A stretch of 64,000 nucleotides of DNA, taken from positions 1 through 64,000 of the forward strand of contig NZ_JABXKH010000052.1 in NCBI RefSeq assembly GCF_017115105.1, written 5' to 3'. Within the stretch, counting starts at the first letter, position 1. Each line of letters begins with the position of its first letter. The notes beneath the pieces were generated by a model. It was not told where the DNA came from and did not search any database. It was given only the letters and a program-made list of their open reading frames with translations. This document shows positions 8,346 through 16,774 of this stretch, piece after piece. The DNA comes from Nostoc sp. NMS2 (GTDB lineage Bacteria; Cyanobacteriota; Cyanobacteriia; Cyanobacteriales; Nostocaceae). The translations under genes and the position numbers were made by a program.

Positions 8346-9005
8346 AGAACCTTCCCTACGGTTATTTATGACACGTTGTAAAGCATCTGTAATAAAATGT
8401 TAAATCTTTATGTAATAACAAAATTAAATATATAAGTTAAAAACTTTGAAAGAATAACTTATCGAATTCTTGATATATTGTGAAATAAGTTACAAATTAC
8501 GTGGTGTGCAATTTTTATCTTTAAGCTCACCACTCTGCTAAATCTCTGTCAAGTAAATTCTTTTATGGTATCTTTTCCATCAACGGAGAAGATATAGGGA
8601 GTATAAAGGCAAGAATGTGTGCTAGTCAGCCCAATCCCCTGAATACCCCGATTTGTAGGGAAATTATCTAAATGCTACCCGCGAAAAGCGGAAGTTTTGG
8701 TGAAATTGAGAAGGTTTAGTTGGGTGCGAAGAAGAGGTAAAAAAGAATTTTGATTCGTAGCAAGAGGGAACAGTAGAAGCGCTAGGTCGTGTACCCCTAG
8801 AAGGGGATAACACTGGTGAGGAGGGCTACCACTGCTACCAAAGTGTCCGCCGCAAAAAAACTGCTAACTTTTGTCAAAGACAACCCCTAACAAAAATTGT
8901 TCCTGAATCTTCCTCTCGCTCAAGGGGGGAAACATCTGGGTGAGGGGAAGTTGCACAAAACGTGATTTGATAATTAACAAGAGTGATTTCAGGGAAGGAT
9001 AAAAT
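8346..9005 (+). promoter_or_regulatory. Long rbcL upstream region / leader with NtcA-type palindrome
   Basis: About 660 bp without a gene separates the repeat from rbcL. At 8479-8494 there is TGT-N10-ACA (TGTGAAATAAGTTACA), the sequence class recognised by the nitrogen regulator NtcA. In Anabaena the main rbcL transcription start lies roughly half a kilobase upstream of the gene and NtcA (BifA) has been reported to bind there, which fits this position (about 510 bp before the ATG). The rest, with GC-rich segments at 8780-8840 and 8915-8945, would then be a long untranslated leader. No ORF is apparent. Confidence 0.5.
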
Positions 9006-10436
9006 ATGTCTTACGCTCAAACGAAGACTCAGAGCAAGTCTGGGTATCAAGCCGGGGTTAAAGATTACAGACTAACTTATTACACACCCGATTACACACC
9101 AAAAGATACCGATCTTCTAGCTGCGTTCCGCATGACACCCCAGCCTGGTGTTCCTCCCGAAGAAGCAGGTGCGGCTGTAGCGGCTGAGTCTTCTACAGGT
9201 ACTTGGACAACTGTGTGGACAGACTTGCTCACCGACCTCGATCGCTACAAGGGTCGTTGTTATGACATCGAACCAGTTCCCGGTGAAGACAACCAGTACA
9301 TCTGCTACGTTGCCTATCCTTTGGACTTGTTTGAAGAAGGTTCTGTAACCAACGTATTAACCTCAATTGTAGGTAACGTATTTGGTTTCAAAGCTCTGCG
9401 GGCACTACGTCTAGAAGATATCCGCTTTCCAGTAGCTTATATCAAGACCTTCCAAGGGCCTCCTCATGGTATCCAAGTTGAGCGCGATAAGTTAAACAAA
9501 TACGGTCGTCCTTTGTTGGGTTGTACCATTAAGCCCAAATTGGGTCTTTCCGCTAAGAACTACGGACGCGCTGTATACGAGTGCTTACGCGGTGGTTTGG
9601 ACTTCACCAAAGACGACGAAAACATCAACTCCGCACCATTCCAAAGATGGCGCGATCGCTTTTTGTTCGTTGCTGAAGCTATCAGCAAAGCCCAAGCTGA
9701 AACCGGTGAAATCAAAGGTCACTACCTCAACGTCACCGCCCCCACCTGTGAACAAATGTTGCAACGGGCTGAGTACGCTAAAGAACTCAAACAGCCCATC
9801 ATCATGCACGACTACCTCACCGCAGGTTTCACCGCCAACACCACATTGGCTCGTTGGTGTCGTGATAACGGTATCTTGCTACACATTCACCGTGCTATGC
9901 ACGCCGTAATTGACCGTCAAAAGAACCACGGTATCCACTTCCGTGTATTGGCTAAAGCCCTACGTTTGTCTGGTGGCGATCACATCCACACCGGTACAGT
10001 AGTTGGTAAGTTGGAAGGTGAGCGCGGCATCACAATGGGCTTCGTTGACCTGTTGCGTGAAAACTACATTGAGCAAGACAAGTCTCGTGGTATTTACTTT
10101 ACCCAAGACTGGGCTTCTCTACCTGGTGTAATGGCAGTTGCTTCTGGTGGTATCCACGTATGGCACATGCCTGCGCTGGTAGAGATCTTTGGTGATGACT
10201 CCGTACTGCAATTCGGTGGTGGTACTCTGGGACACCCTTGGGGTAACGCTCCTGGTGCAACCGCTAACCGCGTCGCCTTGGAAGCCGTTGTTCAAGCTCG
10301 TAATGAAGGCCGTAACTTGGCTCGTGAAGGTAACGACATCATCCGTGAAGCTGCTAAGTGGTCTCCTGAACTAGCTGTTGCTTGCGAACTGTGGAAAGAA
10401 ATCAAGTTCGAGTTTGAAGCAATGGATACCGTCTGA
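9006..10436 (+). CDS. rbcL: RuBisCO large subunit, form IB
   Basis: RbcL carboxylates ribulose-1,5-bisphosphate in the Calvin-Benson cycle, acting as an L8S8 enzyme inside carboxysomes. The 476-residue protein has the carbamylation motif [13 protein letters not shown] with Lys202 as the activator site, the TIKPKLGLS block, the loop-6 sequence [12 protein letters not shown] and [15 protein letters not shown]. Length and sequence match cyanobacterial form IB. It heads the operon rbcL-rbcX-rbcS; a 102-bp spacer with a possible hairpin separates it from rbcX. Codon use is biased towards C-ending codons compared with neighbouring genes, as in highly expressed genes. Confidence 0.99.
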   Translation: MSYAQTKTQSKSGYQAGVKDYRLTYYTPDYTPKDTDLLAAFRMTPQPGVPPEEAGAAVAAESSTGTWTTVWTDLLTDLDRYKGRCYDIEPVPGEDNQYICYVAYPLDLFEEGSVTNVLTSIVGNVFGFKALRALRLEDIRFPVAYIKTFQGPPHGIQVERDKLNKYGRPLLGCTIKPKLGLSAKNYGRAVYECLRGGLDFTKDDENINSAPFQRWRDRFLFVAEAISKAQAETGEIKGHYLNVTAPTCEQMLQRAEYAKELKQPIIMHDYLTAGFTANTTLARWCRDNGILLHIHRAMHAVIDRQKNHGIHFRVLAKALRLSGGDHIHTGTVVGKLEGERGITMGFVDLLRENYIEQDKSRGIYFTQDWASLPGVMAVASGGIHVWHMPALVEIFGDDSVLQFGGGTLGHPWGNAPGATANRVALEAVVQARNEGRNLAREGNDIIREAAKWSPELAVACELWKEIKFEFEAMDTV

Positions 10437-10439
10437 TCC

Positions 10440-10525
10440 TCAAGTTAAAAGTTAAAAGGTAAAAGGTAAAAGAAAATAGTTGTTTCCTCTTTTTACTTTT
10501 TACTTTTTACTTTTTACTTTTTTAG
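10440..10525 (+). repeat. Complementary heptamer repeats forming a hairpin between rbcL and rbcX
   Basis: GTTAAAAGGTAAAAGGTAAA (10445 onward) is followed by CTTTTTACTTTTTACTTTTT (10490 onward). The two heptamer arrays are largely complementary, so the transcript can form an AU-rich stem-loop between rbcL and rbcX. It may attenuate or protect the rbcL part of the mRNA, and would explain differing RNA levels along the operon; that effect is inference. Confidence 0.65.
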
Positions 10526-10538
10526 GCTGGGGTCAAGC

Positions 10539-10946
10539 ATGAATCTTAAGCAAATTGCGAAAGACACAGCCAAGACTCTCCAAAGTTACCTGACTTATCA
10601 GGCGCTAAAGACAGTATTGGCACAGCTAGGCGAAACGAATCCTCCATTAGAACTTTGGTTGCATAACTTTTCGTCTGGGAAAATTCAGAATGGTGAGTCA
10701 TACATCGAGCAACTGTTGCAAGAAAAACCAGATTTGGCATTGCGAATCATGACTGTCAGAGAACACATTGCCGAAGAAATCACAGAATTTTTACCGGAAA
10801 TGGTTTGCACTGGCATTCAGCAAGCCAACATGGAACAGCGCCGCCAGCATCTAGAACGCATAACACGAATAGACACATCTAACCCCAGTCTGCAACCAGA
10901 ACAGCAAGCAACTTTAGATCAGAATTTGGATAACTTATCCAGTTAG
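10539..10946 (+). CDS. rbcX: RuBisCO assembly chaperone RbcX
   Basis: RbcX is a small all-helical homodimer that clamps the C-terminal tail of newly folded RbcL and promotes L8 core formation before RbcS displaces it. The 135-residue protein starts MNLKQIAKDTAKTLQSYLTY; TYQALKTVLAQLGETNPP and ENPP-like residues form the RbcL-binding groove region. Position between rbcL and rbcS is the standard order in heterocystous cyanobacteria. The C-terminal about 25 residues are Gln/Asn-rich and probably disordered. The rbcS ATG follows 45 bp downstream. Confidence 0.97.
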   Translation: MNLKQIAKDTAKTLQSYLTYQALKTVLAQLGETNPPLELWLHNFSSGKIQNGESYIEQLLQEKPDLALRIMTVREHIAEEITEFLPEMVCTGIQQANMEQRRQHLERITRIDTSNPSLQPEQQATLDQNLDNLSS

Positions 10947-10991
10947 TTTGCTCAACCTAGTAGTAAAAATCGCAACCCATAATCAAAAGCT

Positions 10992-11330
10992 ATGCAAACT
11001 TTACCAAAAGAGCGTCGTTACGAAACCCTTTCTTATCTGCCCCCTTTGACTGACGCTCAAATTGCCAAGCAAATCCAGTACATTTTAAATCAAGGTTACA
11101 TTCCAGCGATCGAGTTTAACGAAACTTCTGAGCCAACAGAATTGTATTGGACAATGTGGAAGCTGCCTTTATTCGGTGCTAAATCCACTCAAGAAGTATT
11201 GAGCGAAGTTCAAGCGTGCCGTTCTCAATTCAACACCAGCTATATCCGTGTTGTGGGTTTTGACAACATTAAACAGTGCCAAATTCTCAGCTTTCTTGTT
11301 CACAAACCCAACAAAGCCAACAGATACTAA
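10992..11330 (+). CDS. rbcS: RuBisCO small subunit
   Basis: 112 residues starting [20 protein letters not shown], the conserved RbcS opening, then [20 protein letters not shown] and the [11 protein letters not shown] end. Lacks the long beta A-B insertion of plant small subunits, as expected for form IB cyanobacterial RbcS. It caps the octameric large-subunit core and completes the L8S8 enzyme. It is last in the rbcLXS operon; a strong hairpin (11364-11395) follows 34 bp after the stop. Confidence 0.98.
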   Translation: MQTLPKERRYETLSYLPPLTDAQIAKQIQYILNQGYIPAIEFNETSEPTELYWTMWKLPLFGAKSTQEVLSEVQACRSQFNTSYIRVVGFDNIKQCQILSFLVHKPNKANRY

Positions 11331-11363
11331 AGCTAGCAAGCTTTAAATAATTAGTTTATCCCC

Positions 11364-11395
11364 ATAGGAGAGGTAGAATTATCTGCCTCTCCTAT
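11364..11395 (+). terminator. Rho-independent-type terminator of rbcLXS
   Basis: ATAGGAGAGG (11364-11373) pairs with CCTCTCCTAT (11386-11395). Inner AGA/TCT pairs lengthen the stem, leaving a small AT loop. It is followed by TTACTAGATTTTTTTT-like sequence with a T-run at about 11403-11410. Position directly after rbcS fits operon termination. Confidence 0.8.
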
Positions 11396-11410
11396 TTACT
11401 AGATTTTTTT

Positions 11411-11500
11411 TGAAACGCAAAGGGGCGCAGAGGTTTACGCAAAGGGGCGCGGAGTTATTCTCTGCGTTACTCTGCGCTTTCCTTAGCGTTTTTTAAGAGA
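11411..11500. repeat. Dispersed repeat: AACGCAAAGGGGCGCAGAGG-type inverted repeat
   Basis: AAACGCAAAGGGGCGCAGAG is present twice in direct orientation (11413 and 11440 region). It is followed by the near complement CTCTGCGTTACTCTGCGC and TTAGCGTTTTTTAAGAG. This is a common intergenic repeat of Nostoc genomes; a fragment with GGCGCAGAGTCCGCAGAGAG occurs at 15955-15985. It may provide a second stem-loop after rbcS. Confidence 0.6.
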
Positions 11501-11531
11501 TTAATAAATAAAATTAAAGCATCTACCAGAA

Positions 11532-12134
11532 ATGAGAATTTGTTTTGTTGGTGACTCTTTTGTTAACGGCACTGGCGATCTAGAATGTCTTGGTTGGACA
11601 GGGAGAGTATGTGTTAATGCTAATAAAAAAGGTTTTGACATTACTTACTATAATTTAGGAATTAGGCGTGATACGAGTAGTGATATAGCAAAGCGTTGGT
11701 TACAGGAAGTATCACTGCGATTACCCAAAGAATATGATGGCAGAATTGTGTTTTCTTTTGGATTAAATGATACAACACTAGAAAATGGTAAAACTCGCGT
11801 GGATTTGGCAGATTCTATCAAAAATGCCCGTGAAATTTTAAGTGAAGCTCAAAAGTTATATCCTGTTTTGATGGTTGGCCCCGCACCATACGCAGAACAA
11901 GAAGATCCTCAAAGAAAGCAGAGAACTATAGATTTATCTAACCAATATGCTTTGATTTGTAAAGAATTAAATGTACCTTATTTAGACGTTTTTTCGATAT
12001 TAGAAAAATCAAACATCTGGATTAATGAAGCAAGAGCTAATGATGGTGTTCATCCTCAAGCAGGTGGTTATGCGGAATTTGCCCAAATAGTAGAAAATTG
12101 GGAAGCTTGGTTAAATTGGTTTCCTCTGATTTAA
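11532..12134 (+). CDS. SGNH/GDSL-family hydrolase
   Basis: 200 residues with the SGNH blocks: FVGDSF (nucleophile Ser9), an oxyanion Gly region near residue 43 (NLGIRRDTS), SFGLND (Asn79) and NDGVHPQ with Asp171 and His174 completing the catalytic triad. No signal peptide, so it is probably a cytoplasmic esterase or acyl-hydrolase of the lysophospholipase L1-like group; substrate is unknown. It lies between rbcS and the toxin-antitoxin pair. Its AT-rich codon use contrasts with the rbc genes. Confidence is high for the fold, low for the substrate. Confidence 0.85.
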   Translation: MRICFVGDSFVNGTGDLECLGWTGRVCVNANKKGFDITYYNLGIRRDTSSDIAKRWLQEVSLRLPKEYDGRIVFSFGLNDTTLENGKTRVDLADSIKNAREILSEAQKLYPVLMVGPAPYAEQEDPQRKQRTIDLSNQYALICKELNVPYLDVFSILEKSNIWINEARANDGVHPQAGGYAEFAQIVENWEAWLNWFPLI

Positions 12135-12194
12135 TCGAGTATTCAAAGTTAGGATAGTGGTAGCACCTAATTTTTATATCTAAAGGTGGTAACT

Positions 12195-12419
12195 ATGCAA
12201 CAAATTACTCTAGCTGAAGCATCTCAAAACTTACCTGACTTAATTGAAGCAGCACTCGGTGGTGAAGAAATTATCATTATCAAAGATAATCAACCTTTGG
12301 TTAAATTAACTCCTGTGTCGCCACTTAAACACCGTCCTAAGTATGGTAGTGCCAAGGGACTTGTGACAATATCTGATGACTTTGATGAACCACTGGAAGA
12401 TTTTAAGAAATATATGTAA
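12195..12419 (+). CDS. Phd/YefM-family antitoxin
   Basis: 74 residues, MQQITLAEASQNLPDLIEAA, which is the Phd/YefM DNA-binding opening, followed by GEEIIIIKDNQPLVKLTPV and a short acidic tail. The antitoxin would bind and neutralise the PIN toxin and repress their shared promoter. The ATG at 12195 is preferred: AAAGGTGG lies five bases upstream, while a GTG three codons earlier overlaps that site. The TAA stop shares one base with the toxin ATG (overlap at 12419), the classic arrangement of a type II toxin-antitoxin operon. Confidence 0.9.
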   Translation: MQQITLAEASQNLPDLIEAALGGEEIIIIKDNQPLVKLTPVSPLKHRPKYGSAKGLVTISDDFDEPLEDFKKYM

Positions 12420-12799
12420 TGAGGCAGCTACTGGACACTCATATTTTTATTTGGTTTGTGATGGGTGATCCAAGAATCAGCATTACCTTGCGATCGCAAA
12501 TTGAAAATAATGAGAATCTACTGAGTATTGCTAGTGTTTGGGAAATGGCAATCAAGCACAGCATTCGTAAACTCAACTTTGGTCTGGCTTTTGACGAGTT
12601 TATCGAACAGCAAATAATTAGAAATGGTATTGAATTACTGCCAATCACCATAGATCATATTACTGTTGTTGCTACACTACCTTTACATCACCGCGATCCA
12701 TTCGACCGAATTTTAATTGCACAATCGATAGTGGAAGATATACCTTTACTGAGTGCCGATAAAATTTTTGATGCTTATCCAATTGAGCGTTTGTGGTAA
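12419..12799 (+). CDS. PIN-domain ribonuclease toxin (VapC-like)
   Basis: 126 residues with the PIN active-site acids in order: Asp6 (LLDTHIFIW), Glu42 (VWEMAIK), Asp93 and Asp96 (HRDPFDRILIAQ) and Asp114 (LLSADKIFD). PIN toxins cleave RNA, in many VapC proteins a specific tRNA or rRNA loop. It belongs to the subgroup paired with Phd/YefM-like antitoxins, common in cyanobacteria (type II toxin VapC family). Translation is coupled to the antitoxin through the one-base overlap. The locus sits between rbcS/GDSL and rca. All catalytic residues are present, so the toxin appears intact. Confidence 0.92.
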   Translation: MRQLLDTHIFIWFVMGDPRISITLRSQIENNENLLSIASVWEMAIKHSIRKLNFGLAFDEFIEQQIIRNGIELLPITIDHITVVATLPLHHRDPFDRILIAQSIVEDIPLLSADKIFDAYPIERLW

Positions 12800-12890
12800 G
12801 TAGCGCTCCGTTTCTACCAAAAGATAAATAAACAGTTATCACCAAAAAAACTTAACATTACTTTAAGCAGTGCTAGGCAAAGATAATTTT

Positions 12891-14162
12891 ATGGGTTATT
12901 ACATCGCTCCCCGCTTTTTGGACAAACTGGCTGTCCACATCACTAAAAACTTTCTAAAGCTTCCTGGCGTGCGAGTTCCCGTGATTTTAGGTATTCACGG
13001 ACGCAAAGGAGAAGGCAAAACATTTCAATGTCAATTAGTCTTCGAGAAAATGGGTATCGAGGTAACTCATGTATCTGGCGGCGAATTAGAAAGTCCAGAT
13101 GCAGGAGATCCAGCGCGGTTGATTCGGCTGCGCTATCGGGAGACAGCAGAACTGATCAAAGTACGCGGCAAAATGTGTGTACTGATGATTAACGATTTAG
13201 ATGCGGGGGCTGGACGCTTTGATGAAGGCACTCAATATACTGTAAATACGCAGTTGGTGAATGCCACACTGATGAATATTGCTGATAATCCCACAGATGT
13301 ACAGTTGCCTGGAAGTTATGATTCCACGCCTTTACATCGTGTACCGATTATTGTCACAGGTAATGATTTCTCTACTCTCTATGCACCGTTAATTCGGGAT
13401 GGACGGATGGAGAAATTCTACTGGGAACCAGACAGAGACGACAAAGTGGGAATTGTTAAGGGGATTTTTGAACCGGATGGACTCTCACAAAAGGAAGTTG
13501 AACAGTTAGTTGATACTTTTGTCAATCAGTCCATTGACTTTTTTAGCGCTTTGCGATCGCGCATTTATGACGAACAAATCCGCAACTACATTCATAAAGT
13601 AGGTTTTGAGCAAGTATCCTTGAGTGTGGTTAACAGCACTGAAGGGCCACCAGAATTCAAAAAGCCAGATTTCAGGCTGTCTCATTTAATCGAGTCTGGT
13701 AACTTCCTCGTTGGCGAACAAAAACGGGTGGAAAATTCCCATTTGGTTGATGATTACAATCGACTCAATCGAGGTAGAAATTCTCAATCTGCACCACCTG
13801 CTGCGATACCAATTAATCAGCCGTCAAAGAATGGTGCAACTCAAGAAGCAAAAACTAATGGATTCCAAAAACAGGAAGTAGCGAGTCCATATTTGAGCAT
13901 AGATACACAAGCTCAAATTAGGCAACTATTGTCTCAAGGTTACAAAATCAGCATTGAACACGTAGATGAGCGCCGCTTCCGCACAGGTTCATGGCAAACT
14001 TGTGTTCATAGCCATATTGATGCAGAGTCTGATGCAATATCAAACTTAGAAGCAACTCTGGCAGAATATAGCGGTGAGTACGTGCGCTTAGTAGGTATCG
14101 ATCCGAAAGCCAAGCGGCGGGTAGTGGAGACGATTATTCAGCGTCCAGATGGGAAAAATTAG
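12891..14162 (+). CDS. rca: RuBisCO activase with C-terminal small-subunit-like domain
   Basis: Rca is an AAA+ ATPase that removes inhibitory sugar phosphates from RuBisCO. The 423-residue protein starts MGYYIAPRFLDKLAVHITKN. Walker A is GRKGEGKT (37-44), Walker B is CVLMINDLD (96-104), followed by sensor regions and the DGRMEKFYWEP block. After a Pro/Asn-rich linker (about 295-330), residues about 330-415 (SPYLSIDTQAQIRQLLSQGY... to VETIIQ) resemble RbcS, as in CcmM. In heterocystous cyanobacteria this small-subunit-like domain is known to bind RuBisCO and direct activase to carboxysomes. The frame extends to a GTG at 12870, but the ATG matches the conserved start. Located downstream of rbcLXS, as in Anabaena. 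Confidence 0.97.
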   Translation: MGYYIAPRFLDKLAVHITKNFLKLPGVRVPVILGIHGRKGEGKTFQCQLVFEKMGIEVTHVSGGELESPDAGDPARLIRLRYRETAELIKVRGKMCVLMINDLDAGAGRFDEGTQYTVNTQLVNATLMNIADNPTDVQLPGSYDSTPLHRVPIIVTGNDFSTLYAPLIRDGRMEKFYWEPDRDDKVGIVKGIFEPDGLSQKEVEQLVDTFVNQSIDFFSALRSRIYDEQIRNYIHKVGFEQVSLSVVNSTEGPPEFKKPDFRLSHLIESGNFLVGEQKRVENSHLVDDYNRLNRGRNSQSAPPAAIPINQPSKNGATQEAKTNGFQKQEVASPYLSIDTQAQIRQLLSQGYKISIEHVDERRFRTGSWQTCVHSHIDAESDAISNLEATLAEYSGEYVRLVGIDPKAKRRVVETIIQRPDGKN

Positions 14163-14290
14163 GAATAGATAATTGAGAAAGATAAGAAAGAGCGATGTCT
14201 ACGACGGTCACTGAGCGAAGTCGAAGTGCGGGCTACGCCTACGCTTTTGTCAATCTCAAACAACTGGAAAAAATATGCTTCCTCAATTTC

Positions 14291-14348
14291 AGGACTTACG
14301 CAAAAAATAGCCCAAACCTTGATTTACCAGTAGTTTTACGTAAGTCCT
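14291..14348. repeat. Miniature inverted-repeat element, AGGACTTACG family
   Basis: AGGACTTACGCAAAA (14291-14305) is mirrored by TTTTACGTAAGTCCT (14334-14348), one mismatch in 15, with 28 bp between. A diverged, longer relative is at 25332-25422. It is non-coding, located between rca and the convergent secreted-protein gene, and could act as a bidirectional hairpin terminator. Confidence 0.75.
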
Positions 14349-14374
14349 AAATTTGATAGCTGAATCCTTATACC

Positions 14375-15127
14375 TTAACTACAGGTAGCAGCTGAAGCCG
14401 AGTTAACCCTTGTTAAATCGCCAGTGAATACTGCTGTATATATATAAGGTGATGCACCAGAGCAAGTCATGGAGTTGGTATTAGTGCGGCGGGGAGTCCA
14501 CCATGACTTTGCTTGCACAGTTAAATTTGTGCCATCCCATGATAGGCTTCTGACAACTAAAGAGTTTGTATTTCCATTATCCGCCTTTTTAGCAGTTAAA
14601 AATGTAGCATAGTAAACCTCGCCATTGGCTGGATTAATCCGGGCTATAACTGCGACTTTTGGCCCGCCTCCACTACCATAGCTAGACAACCAACGCCCAG
14701 TTGCAAAGCGGCGAAAATCACTACCGGTCTGACTGCCAGTGGCAGAGTAAACGCCATATAAAACATTCCCCCCACTCCAATACAATCCGTAGCCTGTACC
14801 GTCGTCATTTGTTGTTTCGTAATCAGTCCTACACCATGTTTTAATCCCATTATTAAAACGGATAGTTATAGGATTTTTGTTATTAGATGAGACTTGCTGA
14901 TAACCAATGTAAAAGGCTGAACTTCCATTAACTACTCTGGGGCCATTTTTAGCTTTGATTGTCGCTTCACTATCATTACAACTGAATGTTACAGCACTAC
15001 CGATAGATGAATTTACCGTTTCGGCAAAAGCTGGAGGGACTTTTTGGGTGATGACTAAATCAGCTACTAGTAATGCAGATAAAGATAAACCTGCCAAATA
15101 CTTCTGCAATTTTTGAGAATAAATCAT
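14375..15127 (-). CDS. Exported protein of unknown function (Gly/Ser/Asn-rich)
   Basis: From the ATG at 15127 the protein has 250 residues. Residues 1-36 form a signal peptide (MIYSQKLQKYLAGLSLSALL..., cleavage expected after AFA). The mature part is rich in Ser, Thr, Asn, Gly and Tyr, with four cysteines (FSCND, TWCRTD, MTCSG, ATCS) that could form two disulfides, and aromatic turns such as YGLYWSGGNVLYGVYSATGS. I do not recognise a domain; the pattern suggests a beta-rich extracellular protein. An in-frame extension upstream to 15199 exists but would hide the signal peptide. It stands alone and is flanked by long non-coding DNA on the 5' side. Confidence 0.7.
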   Translation of the reverse strand: MIYSQKLQKYLAGLSLSALLVADLVITQKVPPAFAETVNSSIGSAVTFSCNDSEATIKAKNGPRVVNGSSAFYIGYQQVSSNNKNPITIRFNNGIKTWCRTDYETTNDDGTGYGLYWSGGNVLYGVYSATGSQTGSDFRRFATGRWLSSYGSGGGPKVAVIARINPANGEVYYATFLTAKKADNGNTNSLVVRSLSWDGTNLTVQAKSWWTPRRTNTNSMTCSGASPYIYTAVFTGDLTRVNSASAATCS

Positions 15128-15329
15128 GATATAAATCTGCCGAGAAATTGTAAGGGAAAAACACCGTATTACTATAAACTCTAATGAGAGTTTAGACAAG
15201 TAAAATTGTTGAAAGTCGCAGATAGCAGCATTTTCAGCATGACAAAAAATGATGCTAGACTACAAAATGCATAACATAATATGCATTAAATTGCATGGTA
15301 TTAACTGTATATAAACCTTTCTTATCGAA

Positions 15330-15377
15330 AGAGCATCATTGAATAGATTGATTCTGAATTCAGAATCTAGATGCTCT
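15330..15377. repeat. Hairpin with 18-bp perfect palindrome upstream of the exported protein
   Basis: AGAGCATC (15330-15337) and GATGCTCT (15370-15377) enclose GATTCTGAATTCAGAATC (15350-15367), a perfect 18-bp palindrome. The GAATTCAGAATC core also begins the 270-bp repeats at 29330 and 54571. It could be the footprint of such an element or an operator for the divergent genes; neither is shown. Confidence 0.6.
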
Positions 15378-16117
15378 CTTAAAGATTAGTATTTGTTCCT
15401 TTTCCATCTCTCTGATTAGAAGCTTGAATCCATTGCTTTGAGTCGAGCCGATCTCAAGTCAGGTCTTTATAGAATATGTGATGTACGTTTTGGACGGGAC
15501 ATAGATATATTCCTTAAATAGCGTTCTAAAGTTAGTTTGGCTTAGTCAAGCTGTTTTCTGGTTCAGTAAAAATCGTGAATAATTTTATTTCTAATAAAAC
15601 TAATACATTAATCTGGGTAATTTCTCTTAATTCAGATATTGAATCTGGTTTTTTGGGCAATTGCTTATTAGTGATGAATATCACGATATTGGCTCGATTT
15701 CCTCTTATTTTTTCGATGCAGAGCGCGGGAATAACTGATTAGAGGCTCTGCCTCAAGCGATACATTGAGGCATCAACCTATATGAATGCATTCCCATACG
15801 GAGTATGGGAACGAGCAAAACAGCAAAACTTCATCAAGCTAGGTTTTTAGGACTTGTGTATACACCGTAGCCTTCTAAACGCTATGGAACAACTCCAATA
15901 CGGTTCAGTTAAGGCTAAAACTCTGCGATCGAAGTCAATTTTTTAACGAACCGCCAAGGCGCAGAGTCCGCAGAGAGAAAAAAGAAATGCTTAACCCAAG
16001 CGGATTGGGAACAACTCTACAAAACTTGTGTGTACACCTTAGTTGACAAGGAGAGGGTGCGCGACAGCACGGGTGGGGTATTTTCGGCTATTCTGTATTG
16101 GACTCAACCCAGAAGCG
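15378..16117. other. Gene-free spacer with repeat fragments
   Basis: No credible ORF. It holds CCCATACGGAGTATGGGA (palindrome, about 15792-15810), ACTTGTGTATACACCGTAG (15852-15870), a half element CCAATACGGTTCAGTTAAGG (15894 onward), a GGCGCAGAGTCCGCAGAGAG fragment (15955-15985), a second ACTTGTGTGTACACC (16026 onward), and the right end of a TATAGCGG-type element (TATTGGACTCAACC...AGCGCTAGAA, 16093-16124). It appears to be a graveyard of small mobile repeats. Confidence 0.6.
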
Positions 16118-16489
16118 CTAGAAATGCTGCTTCACCACGTCTAAGGGTGAACAATTCCAATAATCGATATGGGAGACAATCAAACCATCAGAGTTGAGAC
16201 CTAATTCACTCCAACCAGGAATAGAAATCCGTGGCTTCCAGGGGAGAGGAGTATTCCAACTGAGTGTCCACTCAGTTTTGATTGTGTCTCCTAAACGTTG
16301 AATATTATGTAAGTCCATCTTGGGATCTAAAAACCAAGTTTGGATAAAATTAATCATTTTTTGATAACGTTTAACACCACGAAATTTATTCAGTGGGTCT
16401 TGAAAATAAACGTCTGGAGCGTAAATGCTGTAAGTTTGATTGACTGGGAATCTTTGATAGTCTTCTTTGAGGATTTCAATGATATCCAT
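16118..16489 (-). CDS. DUF2358 family protein
   Basis: 123 residues beginning MDIIEILKEDYQRFPVNQTY. The blocks YAPDVYFQDPLNKFRGVKRY, PKMDLHNIQRLGDTIKTEW and the end HIDYWNCSPLDVVKQHF match DUF2358, a family of cyanobacteria and chloroplasts with an NTF2/SnoaL-like alpha+beta barrel. No enzyme activity is established. It is a cytosolic single-domain protein. Alone on its strand, with an inverted-repeat element immediately upstream (16524-16676), which may carry or interfere with its promoter. Confidence 0.85.
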   Translation of the reverse strand: MDIIEILKEDYQRFPVNQTYSIYAPDVYFQDPLNKFRGVKRYQKMINFIQTWFLDPKMDLHNIQRLGDTIKTEWTLSWNTPLPWKPRISIPGWSELGLNSDGLIVSHIDYWNCSPLDVVKQHF

Positions 16490-16523
16490 AATAATCGCTT
16501 TATATTCGATGTCCTGGCTGATA

Positions 16524-16676
16524 CAATAGGGTTCGGTTAAGGTTTTTTGATGAAAATTCTAGATCGCATCTTTGCGATAAATCATCACAAAGACGCGATA
16601 AATCGCCGTCTCTACAATAATCAGTCTTTCGTCTTGACGGCGATTTATCGCGTCTCTTGCTTTAACTATACGAACA
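16524..16676. mobile_element. MITE, CAATACGG family, copy A (right end degenerate)
   Basis: The left end CAATAGGGTTCGGTTAAGG and the downstream TTTTTTGATGAAAATTCTAG match copies at 21675-21809 and 51507-51640. The interior has the family's complementary arms GCGATAAATCGCCGTC (16593 onward) and GACGGCGATTTATCGC (16636 onward). The right terminal repeat is eroded to CTTTAACTATACGAAC. No transposase is encoded, so the element is non-autonomous. Confidence 0.72.
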
Positions 16677-16774
16677 AAACCCGCCTGCGCGGGTTAAAAA
16701 ACCTTAATTTCCTCTAGTCTGCGGAGGCGGACTTTGTTTCTGTAACTGTAAATTTCGTTCGCTTGGGCTTTTTG

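Noticed and set aside
8136-8403. Two plus-strand frames upstream of the rbcL leader
   Set aside because: They read through the inverse low-complexity repeat (8195-8345).
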